Positions 31,977 to 38,447 of a stretch of DNA of 38,447 bases are shown here, one piece after another. The translations under genes were made by a program, and so were the position numbers. The notes under the pieces are model-generated. The model made no database searches, had not been told where the DNA came from, and saw only the letters and a program-made list of their open reading frames with translations. Within the stretch, counting starts at the first letter, position 1, and every line of letters begins with the position of its first letter. Origin of the DNA: Chlamydiota bacterium (lineage in GTDB: Bacteria; Chlamydiota; Chlamydiia; Chlamydiales; JACKPQ01); assembly GCA_021772435.1 (NCBI GenBank), contig JAJFLZ010000022.1, positions 1-38,447 of the forward strand. The letters run 5' to 3'.

Positions 31977-33404
31977 ATGTCGATCACACCTATTACAGCA
32001 GCCGAAATCGGCGTTCTAGTAACACAAAAGCCTCAAACGAGTTCTTGGGGCTCTAGGGTCGTTTCATCCACTTTTTTAAAGTCCACAGCGATCAAAATCA
32101 TGAAAATTGTGGCTATTCTTCTAATTCTTGGCCTAGTACTGACGGTTATAGATGTTTGGATGGAACACAATTTAGATCGTTTTAAGGGAAATATCCCACC
32201 TGCGCCTGTTGGTCCTCCTGCTCCTTTTACTCCGACGGGTCCAATTAACCCAATTCCTCCAGCAACAAATCCTTCCAATCCGATCGTGAATCAAAGACCA
32301 CCTTTGCCTGAAAATTTGCCACAAGGGGATATAAAAAATATTTTATCTGAAGCCGAGAGAAATACTCTTATAAATAAACTAGCTAGCTTGACAAAGCCTA
32401 TTGGTATCAACAATCACGGCAACGATTGCTTCATGAATAGTTGTATGCAATACATCATGCATTCGGAATTATACTCATTTTTTCTTGACCCAAAGAATTT
32501 AAAACCAGAAGTAGAAAATGCAGTAGAATTTTATCGCTTGTTTGTGTGGTTTGCCGAAGGGTATGCAGAGGGAAAGTCCGATCTAAGATCTGATTACTTC
32601 CGTCGGTATGTCCCATGTTCTGAAGGGACTCAGGAAGACTCGTATGATGCTTTAGGTTCTGCTTTGCATTTCTATCATCAAGAGCGTATCTCACAAACGA
32701 AAATTGTGAAGCTAAAAGCCAATGATACTCGCATACCAGGTGGGGTTTTCCACTCGCAAAGCTCTCATAATGCATCACCACTTGTAGAATTGGATTTTCC
32801 CGATCAGAATAGTTCCAAGGTGCCAATTAAATCTTTATGGAAAGAGAGTTTTCACACAAAACTAGAAGATTATATAGTCTCTTTGTCTGAAGAACAGAAG
32901 ATTAAAGCAAATACAACAACAAAAGATGAAGAGTTTGATTTTAAGCTACCCGATTTGCTTTTACGTGCAAAAAGATTTAAGAAAACACTTAATGAATACG
33001 GCATGCTAATTGATATGAAAGTGGATAATAAAATTGATTTTTCAGATGCGCTCCCTTTAAATTTTGGAAATAAACACTTTTTTGATTTAGTAGCATTTAC
33101 AGTACAGAGAGGAACTCTTAGAGGAGGGCACTATGTTTCTTACGTTAAGCGTCAGGGGCAATGGTATTTTATTAGCGATAGCTCTGTTTCAAAACCGCTA
33201 GTTGAGGAAGACGCATTAAAATTTGCGGAAGATGGCTACATGTTCTACTTTAAACAAATTCCTAGACCGCGCAGTGACTCGAGCTCTTCAGATAGTTCAT
33301 CGGATGATGGAGCTTCAACTCCAAGATCAATCGATCTTCTCTCTGACGACGAGCTTCCTCCAACTAACCTAAACCCTTCACCGACTAGATCAGAAAATGT
33401 GTAG
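31977..33404 (+). CDS. USP-type deubiquitinase candidate, membrane-anchored
   Basis: A 475-residue protein. Residues 1-37 are soluble and Ser/Thr-rich, 39-60 form one membrane helix, and 71-115 are a Pro-rich linker. Then comes a catalytic domain of the ubiquitin-specific-protease type: the Cys box NNHGNDCFMNS with Cys151, and the His box GGHYVSYV with His385 and WYFISDSSV supplying Asp401. The whole triad is present in family order and spacing, with a shortened core. The C-terminus is a Ser/Asp-rich low-complexity tail. Bacteria lack ubiquitin, so the target would be host ubiquitin conjugates (inference); several intracellular bacteria secrete DUBs, but chlamydial ones characterised so far are of the ULP/CE type. 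It overlaps the next gene by 8 bp. Confidence 0.8.
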   Translation: MSITPITAAEIGVLVTQKPQTSSWGSRVVSSTFLKSTAIKIMKIVAILLILGLVLTVIDVWMEHNLDRFKGNIPPAPVGPPAPFTPTGPINPIPPATNPSNPIVNQRPPLPENLPQGDIKNILSEAERNTLINKLASLTKPIGINNHGNDCFMNSCMQYIMHSELYSFFLDPKNLKPEVENAVEFYRLFVWFAEGYAEGKSDLRSDYFRRYVPCSEGTQEDSYDALGSALHFYHQERISQTKIVKLKANDTRIPGGVFHSQSSHNASPLVELDFPDQNSSKVPIKSLWKESFHTKLEDYIVSLSEEQKIKANTTTKDEEFDFKLPDLLLRAKRFKKTLNEYGMLIDMKVDNKIDFSDALPLNFGNKHFFDLVAFTVQRGTLRGGHYVSYVKRQGQWYFISDSSVSKPLVEEDALKFAEDGYMFYFKQIPRPRSDSSSSDSSSDDGASTPRSIDLLSDDELPPTNLNPSPTRSENV

Positions 33405-34467
33405 TCAGATTATTTATAGGGCTAGAATTGCCAGCTATTCCTGCAACAAATGGACAGCGGATGCATTGAAGCGCCCCTTTTACTCTCTTGAGCTTAGCCA
33501 GTCGAATTGGCTCATTACGAAAATTGCCAAAATGATCCTGATGGGGCTTTCTGTGGGAGCATCGATTGTCCCACGCTTTCTAGCTAACATTTTAAATCCA
33601 CATGACTTTTGCCATACAAAAGGGGATGCCCAAGCACTCGATGTAGCAGGGGAAATTGACGTTTTAAGCATGAATATTTTGGGCTTTCATGCCCAGCAAG
33701 CAAACGGCGAGGGCAGACCTTTTTGGGAAGATCGGTTTGAGCTGTTCTGCCAGGCCATAGAAGAGGCTGATGCTGATGTCGTCTGTTTGCAGGAAGTGCA
33801 CTCTGGCAGCTGGCTTGAAAACAAACTTATCGAACGCTTCAAGGGCAGGTACAGCGACTTTTATGGTGATATTGCGCCAAAAACGCTCATGTTTGGAAGT
33901 GGGCTCTTTGTCATGCATCGTATCAAGAACGCTACACTAGATGTGCAAAAATACAAAGATAAGACGGGCGGGGACAGCAAGTTTGTCAATAAAGCTTTTG
34001 CTGTATTAAAAACTAAAGATTTCAGTGTGATTAATACCCACATGCAATCGGGTAATGCTAGAGAAGATAAAGACTTTCGCAAAACGCGTTGGAAGCAAAC
34101 AGAGCAATTGGTCGAGTATGCAAGAAGCCTTGGGACTAAGGTCACCATTTCATGCGGTGACAAAAATGAAGACAGAACAGATGAGGCTTGCTACAACACC
34201 TCCATGCTCAATCCGAAAAACGGACATATTATTGATGGGTTTGCATCCGATGAAGAGCGCAAAAAATTCACGCAAGCCGATCTAAATAAAGATGGCACGA
34301 TATCTTCGCAAGAAGCTGTGGATAACATCGTTGCCATTCGTGCTAAAAAAGATGGCGATGCTGGCTGCACGCTTGAGACCAAGCAGTGGACGCATTTTAA
34401 TCAACGTTGGAGTCCAACCGATCACGCAGCGCTCCTTGCCAAAGTTAAATTTACAGCAGCTGCATAA
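33397..34467 (+). CDS. Endonuclease/exonuclease/phosphatase-fold protein with EF-hand
   Basis: A 356-residue protein. An N-terminal hydrophobic stretch (46-66) may be a membrane anchor. The EEP fold follows: VLSMNIL (89-95), VVCLQEV (128-134) with the metal-binding Glu, INTHMQSG (212-219), CGDKNED (253-259) and SPTDHAAL (339-346), with all catalytic motifs. The family includes DNases, sphingomyelinases and inositol-phosphate phosphatases. Residues 295-306 form a canonical EF-hand loop (D-L-N-K-D-G-T-I-S-S-Q-E) inserted between EEP motifs. That suggests Ca2+ binding, which could sense the host environment (inference). It overlaps the USP-like gene, so the two are co-translated. Confidence 0.83.
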   Translation: MCSQIIYRARIASYSCNKWTADALKRPFYSLELSQSNWLITKIAKMILMGLSVGASIVPRFLANILNPHDFCHTKGDAQALDVAGEIDVLSMNILGFHAQQANGEGRPFWEDRFELFCQAIEEADADVVCLQEVHSGSWLENKLIERFKGRYSDFYGDIAPKTLMFGSGLFVMHRIKNATLDVQKYKDKTGGDSKFVNKAFAVLKTKDFSVINTHMQSGNAREDKDFRKTRWKQTEQLVEYARSLGTKVTISCGDKNEDRTDEACYNTSMLNPKNGHIIDGFASDEERKKFTQADLNKDGTISSQEAVDNIVAIRAKKDGDAGCTLETKQWTHFNQRWSPTDHAALLAKVKFTAAA

Positions 34468-34517
34468 ATTGTCAAGTACTTGACAATTTGCCCTCTTAAG
34501 CTGTAAAACTGTTAGCC

Positions 34518-35621
34518 ATGGATCAATACACCGCCGTGCTTTTCTTCTGGGTCAAGCGATTAGGTATGCCGCTTGTCGCCGTTTATCACATGCTTTGCTC
34601 AAGTGTTTTTTTTAACACAGAGATTGAAGGGGATACAGGTCTTGAATACTTTGCAAACCAAGCCCTAGCACCTGTGAATTATCTGCTAGCTGGCCGCAAA
34701 GCCACCTACGATGAAAAAACGCATCAGTACAAAATTGAGCAAAGATTCGATTACAAGGAGCATTTTGGAGTGCGCACCCTAGCCTCCCTTGCTTCGCTAC
34801 CATTTTCTGTGACTGTTGGAAGTGGACTTAAGGCTTTAGCATACTTAGACACATCGGTACAAAAGCGGCATAAAGCAGTCATAGCCTCGATTAATCACCA
34901 CCCGGTGCAATCCAATTTAGCATACTATCGAGAATTAGGTGTGCAGGTGGGCAGCATGCATGCGTCTGATAAGCTAAGATCGCCCATTTACGATCGCAGC
35001 GATCACCAAACCGAGCACTTAAGCGTTTACAAAACCGCGCTGCATGACATCGATGCTCTCTTAAAAAAACACGATATTCCCTACTGGCTTGATTGCGGAA
35101 CACTGCTTGGTGCCTATCGCTACCGTGGATTTATCCCCTGGGATGAAGATCTGGACATTGCGATTCTGCAGCCGGATTTTGACAACGTCAAAAATGCTCT
35201 TGCTGAGCTGGATCCTGATAAATATCAAGTGCTAGATTGGTCGAGTCGCGATAAGGCTAAAACATATCTTATGGTGCACATTAAAAACACCGGGTATCTT
35301 ATCGATATTTACCATTTTAGCATCGAATCTGATAAACAGACTCTGAGCGGCATCATCTCTAATATCGACTGCATGTTTTTACCGAGTTCCTGGAAAGTAC
35401 GAGAAGGTAGGTTTGCCAGATCTGTACCGTACGAGATGGTCTTTCCGCTTAAAAAAACGAGCTTTGAAGGCATCGAGGTGTCTGTGCCAAACGACACGCC
35501 TGGCTATCTAAAAGGCGTCTATGGTGACGATTTACGTCCTGCTAAAATTTACAACAAAGAAACAGGACAGTACGAAAAAGACCTCACGCATCCTTACTGG
35601 CAGCTCGAATACGCGCATTAA
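34518..35621 (+). CDS. LicD-family phosphotransferase-like protein
   Basis: A 367-residue protein. Residues 1-150 are a poorly conserved region with hydrophobic patches (5-32, 88-110). The rest is a LicD domain: WLDCGTLLGAYRYRG (190-204) and WDEDLDIAI (208-216), which holds the metal-binding Asp residues of the nucleotidyltransferase-like fold. LicD proteins transfer phosphocholine or similar phospho-groups onto surface sugars; fukutin is a eukaryotic relative. The acceptor is unknown. It begins 50 bp after the EEP gene and is probably in the same operon. It may be surface-modifying or host-directed. Confidence 0.82.
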   Translation: MDQYTAVLFFWVKRLGMPLVAVYHMLCSSVFFNTEIEGDTGLEYFANQALAPVNYLLAGRKATYDEKTHQYKIEQRFDYKEHFGVRTLASLASLPFSVTVGSGLKALAYLDTSVQKRHKAVIASINHHPVQSNLAYYRELGVQVGSMHASDKLRSPIYDRSDHQTEHLSVYKTALHDIDALLKKHDIPYWLDCGTLLGAYRYRGFIPWDEDLDIAILQPDFDNVKNALAELDPDKYQVLDWSSRDKAKTYLMVHIKNTGYLIDIYHFSIESDKQTLSGIISNIDCMFLPSSWKVREGRFARSVPYEMVFPLKKTSFEGIEVSVPNDTPGYLKGVYGDDLRPAKIYNKETGQYEKDLTHPYWQLEYAH

Positions 35622-35673
35622 AATCTTGTAAAGTTTTTGTTGAATTGTTAGTCTTGGTCTCTTTGGAGGTAAC

Positions 35674-37713
35674 ATGTTAAAAACAATCTGTGTCCTATGT
35701 TTAGCAACGCAAATCTTTGCAAGTGATAGCTGTATAGCATCACAGCTTGGTCTTCGCAGGCTCAAAGAAGCCCGTGACATCGAAGCCTTTTTCCCCCTAA
35801 CAGAAGAGGGGATTGCCGCGCGAAAACAAGCGATGGTACAAGGATTTGAACTGGCTGTCGATAAGCTCATTAGCTCAAAAATTGGCTTTGATACGAGCGC
35901 AAAATACTACGATTTAGCTTTTGGTGGCATGGCTTATGGCGCTGAGATGTTTGAAATGGTGGGGATGGTACACACCGATCCTGAAATTCGAAAACTTGCC
36001 TCTGATACCGGATCAGAACTCCGCAAACTGACACAAAATACACTTTTGCAGCATCCTGAAATCTACATTGCACTTGACTCAATTGAACGCGAAGAGCTGA
36101 CAAAAGAGCAGGAGTACTTTCTAGATGAAACTCTCAAAGAGCTCAAAGCTCAAGGGCTAGGTTTGCAAGAAGGGTACCGCGCAGTTGTCAAATTACTGCA
36201 GTCGGACCTAATCGATTTATCCGATCGATTCTTGCGCAATATCCGCGAAGATAAAAGATGCGTTGTTGTCTCTCACGATGATCTGCGTGGCATGAGCAAT
36301 GCTTTTATCGAGACGCTCAAAAAAGATGAAAATGGTAACTACATTTTGGCCATGGATTACCCCACTTATTTTCCCATTATGAGTCAATGCCCGGTAGCAG
36401 AGACTCGAGAAAAAATGCTGAAAGCTTTTCATAGCCGCGGTTATCCTGAGAATGAAACCATTTTAAAGCAAATATCCTGCAAACGTCATGGATTGTCGCA
36501 TGTGCTCAGCTACCCGAACTTTGCATCGCTGCAGCTCGAGCAAGAAATGGTTGGGTCACCGACAAGAGCTCAAGCATTTTTAGATGAGATGGGTCAAAAG
36601 CTTCTCTCAAAACAACAGAGCGAAGCTGAGCGTTTAAAAAGTGATTTGCCAGATGGCGTACAACTCGACGCGGATGGAAAATTCTATCCTTGGGATTTGG
36701 CGTATTGCTTAAGAGAGTATCGAAAAAAACACTTTGATCTAGATGAAGAGAAAATAAAAGCTTACTTTCCACTTGAAAAAACACTGCGTGGTCTTATGAA
36801 TGTGTATGAAAAATTCATGAGCATCCAACTAGAAGAAGTCGATGTCAACTTGTGGCATGAGGATGTGCGCTTAGTTAAAGTTACCGATCCTACCTCTGGT
36901 AAATTGCATGGCTTTATCGGGTTAGATCTGCATCCGCGCCCAGGTAAGTACAATCATGCTTGTGATGTACCTGTGCATCCAGCTCTTTGCTGTGGCAAAT
37001 GTGATACGGCGGCTCTTAGTGTTCTCATTTGCAACTTTCCCAAAGGGGAACCATCACTCATGCGTCTTAACGATGTTAAGACATTCTTCCACGAGTTTGG
37101 CCATGCATTGCACGATATGTTAGGACGCACCGAATTTATTTCTACTTGCGGTACGAATACCAAAACAGATTTTGTCGAGTTGCCCTCACAAATTTTAGAA
37201 GAATGGCTTTGGGATAAAGATGTCCTGCAAATGTGTAGCTCTCATTTTGAAACCGGGCAGGCGCTGCCAGATGATATCATCGAGCGCATGATCGAAGGTA
37301 AAAACGCCTTTAGGGGTTTTGAATATATGCGACAAATCATGCTAGCTAATTTTTCTCTTAAGCTGCACACGGCTCCTTGCCAAAACTTAGACAAGCTCTA
37401 TTTAGATTTAAAAAACGTCTACCAGCCTCATCTAGTCTCGTTTGAAGGGGATCGTTACTACCTAAGTTTTGGTCACCTTAGCCATTACGCAGCTAGATAT
37501 TATGGCTATCTATGGTCAAAAGTCTTTGCTCTAGATGTGTTTGAACAAATAAAAAAGCAAGGGCTTTTAAATCCTGAAGTAGGAACGCGCTACATCAATT
37601 GCATCATCGGCAAAGGTGGAAGCAAAGATCCAAATGAGCTGCTCGAAGACTTTTTAGAGCGAGAGCCAACGCAGGATGCCTTCTTCACCAATATAGGCCT
37701 GCATGGAAGCTGA
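35674..37713 (+). CDS. Exported M3-family oligopeptidase
   Basis: A 679-residue zinc metallopeptidase of the M3 (thimet oligopeptidase/MIP-like) family. An N-terminal signal peptide (1-17, ending near Phe-Ala-Ser) is followed by a helical M3 fold. The zinc site is HEFGH (473-477) with the third ligand Glu502 in FVELPSQ; the downstream GDRYYLSFGHLSHYAARYYGYLWSKVF-type segment contains the substrate-binding His/Tyr residues of M3 enzymes. GGAGG precedes ATG 35674. M3 peptidases cleave short peptides; most are cytoplasmic or organellar, so the leader is notable. It overlaps the next gene by 11 bp. Confidence 0.87.
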   Translation: MLKTICVLCLATQIFASDSCIASQLGLRRLKEARDIEAFFPLTEEGIAARKQAMVQGFELAVDKLISSKIGFDTSAKYYDLAFGGMAYGAEMFEMVGMVHTDPEIRKLASDTGSELRKLTQNTLLQHPEIYIALDSIEREELTKEQEYFLDETLKELKAQGLGLQEGYRAVVKLLQSDLIDLSDRFLRNIREDKRCVVVSHDDLRGMSNAFIETLKKDENGNYILAMDYPTYFPIMSQCPVAETREKMLKAFHSRGYPENETILKQISCKRHGLSHVLSYPNFASLQLEQEMVGSPTRAQAFLDEMGQKLLSKQQSEAERLKSDLPDGVQLDADGKFYPWDLAYCLREYRKKHFDLDEEKIKAYFPLEKTLRGLMNVYEKFMSIQLEEVDVNLWHEDVRLVKVTDPTSGKLHGFIGLDLHPRPGKYNHACDVPVHPALCCGKCDTAALSVLICNFPKGEPSLMRLNDVKTFFHEFGHALHDMLGRTEFISTCGTNTKTDFVELPSQILEEWLWDKDVLQMCSSHFETGQALPDDIIERMIEGKNAFRGFEYMRQIMLANFSLKLHTAPCQNLDKLYLDLKNVYQPHLVSFEGDRYYLSFGHLSHYAARYYGYLWSKVFALDVFEQIKKQGLLNPEVGTRYINCIIGKGGSKDPNELLEDFLEREPTQDAFFTNIGLHGS

Positions 37714-38224
37714 AGAGCATCCAGCTCATCCATGGCGGGCAAGATTTGTCATCTCATGTGTGATGCTTTTGCTTGGCCTAATCGGGCTAGTTATTGCAGA
37801 CTTCCGCCATAATGGAGCGCTCCTCTACTGGAAATGGATCACACCGGTGTATGGAGCTTTAGCTATTAGCCTAAGTTGGTATCTGCACCATCGAAAAGAA
37901 GATTTTCGGCCCCTGCATCTATTGCAAGAAGTTTTTCACTGGGCTGCGGCTGTAGGTGGCGTGTATATCTTTAACATGTTTGTAGCCATCGGCATCATGG
38001 CACGTTTTGAAGCAGCGCTTGCTGTCATTACCATCTTGGGCTTGACGACATTTCTGGCGGGTCTTTATATCGAATCTACGCTTATTATCGTCGGGCTTCT
38101 ACTCGGTCTTTTTGCCGCAGGTGTAGCCATCGTAGACGAATACCTCTACTCCATTATGATCCCGCTCACCATCATCGCCATCGTCCTTTTACTGTGGATC
38201 ACCAAAAAGAAGAAAAAAGTTTAG
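37703..38224 (+). CDS. Multispan membrane protein of unknown function
   Basis: A 173-residue protein with about five hydrophobic helices (16-33, 43-60, 77-96, 102-120, 124-165) and a C-terminal Lys-rich tail. The N-terminus is acidic and His-rich (EAEEHPAHPW). I do not recognise a family. It overlaps the M3 peptidase gene by 11 bp, so it is translationally coupled; it could be a membrane partner of that peptidase or merely its neighbour. Confidence 0.7.
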   Translation: MEAEEHPAHPWRARFVISCVMLLLGLIGLVIADFRHNGALLYWKWITPVYGALAISLSWYLHHRKEDFRPLHLLQEVFHWAAAVGGVYIFNMFVAIGIMARFEAALAVITILGLTTFLAGLYIESTLIIVGLLLGLFAAGVAIVDEYLYSIMIPLTIIAIVLLLWITKKKKKV

Positions 38225-38307
38225 GGCGAGATAATCTTCCGGCGCATTTAGAATCCTTGCTCGGGGGCAATATTAAAATACAGCACCCCTCGAAGGCGGA
38301 CGCTGCT

Positions 38308-38447
38308 AACCTGAACTCTTTCGTTTTGATTGTTTAGATTCAGAGCAGATTAGGTGACAGATTGTGCCATTTTTTGCGATTCTATAGCCAAGGCGCTATA
38401 GATGAGCACAAAAAGGGTGCAAGATGGCGGCTAAAATGCCTGAAGAT
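38308..38447 (+). repeat. Dispersed repeat R1, copy cut by window end
   Basis: Begins with the same terminal sequence (AACCTGAACTCT) as the copy at 20322 and continues with high identity through the central hairpin TCTATAGC/GCTATAGA to the window end. The hairpin loop differs from the 20.3-kb copy (CAAGGC versus CAAAA) while the stem is unchanged. It follows an 83-bp stretch (38225-38307) in which I see no gene. Confidence 0.88.

Overview
This 38.4 kb window looks like part of the chromosome of an obligate intracellular, amoeba- or eukaryote-associated bacterium, most probably an environmental chlamydia (Parachlamydiales-like). This is inferred from content: a tandem array of eukaryotic-type Ser/Thr kinases, a ubiquitin-specific-protease-like cysteine protease, a stand-alone GroEL paralogue, and SurE, TtcA and sodium:solute symporters of familiar types. 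No single marker gene proves the phylum. Genes are densely packed, often overlap by 4-80 bp, and lie on both strands.

Layout. (1) 1-4.9 kb: four tandem Ser/Thr protein kinases (the first cut by the window edge), all with intact catalytic motifs. Their downstream junctions carry copies of the neighbouring gene's 3' end, a trace of how the array grew. (2) 4.9-12.3 kb: a fused metallophosphoesterase/YkgJ protein, an orphan HTH antitoxin-like gene beside an inverted-repeat element, and a leftward cluster groEL-like > two GT9 glycosyltransferases > DUF2490 outer-membrane protein > Lys-rich protein, followed upstream by a YitT-type membrane protein. (3) 12.3-16.5 kb: tRNA-Asp and tRNA-Val, a small lipoprotein, surE, a PutP-type symporter, ttcA, a SEC-C protein, then tRNA-Thr and tRNA-Tyr. 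(4) 16.5-20.1 kb: a sulfotransferase-like exported protein, an RlmD-type rRNA methyltransferase, an exported hypothetical protein, and a membrane protein with six 14-residue repeats ending at a clear intrinsic terminator. (5) 20.17-21.18 kb: a gene-free kilobase of nested inverted repeats, hairpins and a decayed IS start. (6) 21.2-31.9 kb: metabolism and transport (second SSS symporter, Upp with an apparent signal peptide, Host_attach protein, two DUF3185 proteins, ChaB, MscS-type channel, ZntB/CorA transporter, SDR, MFS, alpha/beta hydrolase, K+-channel-like protein, FMN reductase). (7) 31.98-38.2 kb: a rightward run with a USP-like deubiquitinase candidate, an endonuclease/exonuclease/phosphatase-fold protein with an embedded EF-hand, a LicD-type transferase, an exported M3 peptidase and a multispan membrane protein. 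The window ends inside a dispersed repeat also present near 17.4 and 20.3 kb.

The most interesting material is the host-directed set (kinase array with a terminal CaaX-like box on the first kinase, USP-like protease, EF-hand phosphatase-fold protein, LicD enzyme) and a small family of structured repeats near 20-21 kb, in which a hairpin is kept while its stem sequence changes by paired substitutions. The sequence left of about 12.3 kb is visibly richer in G/C runs than the rest, and no repeat family I found crosses that point; this may mark a compositional island or an assembly join.
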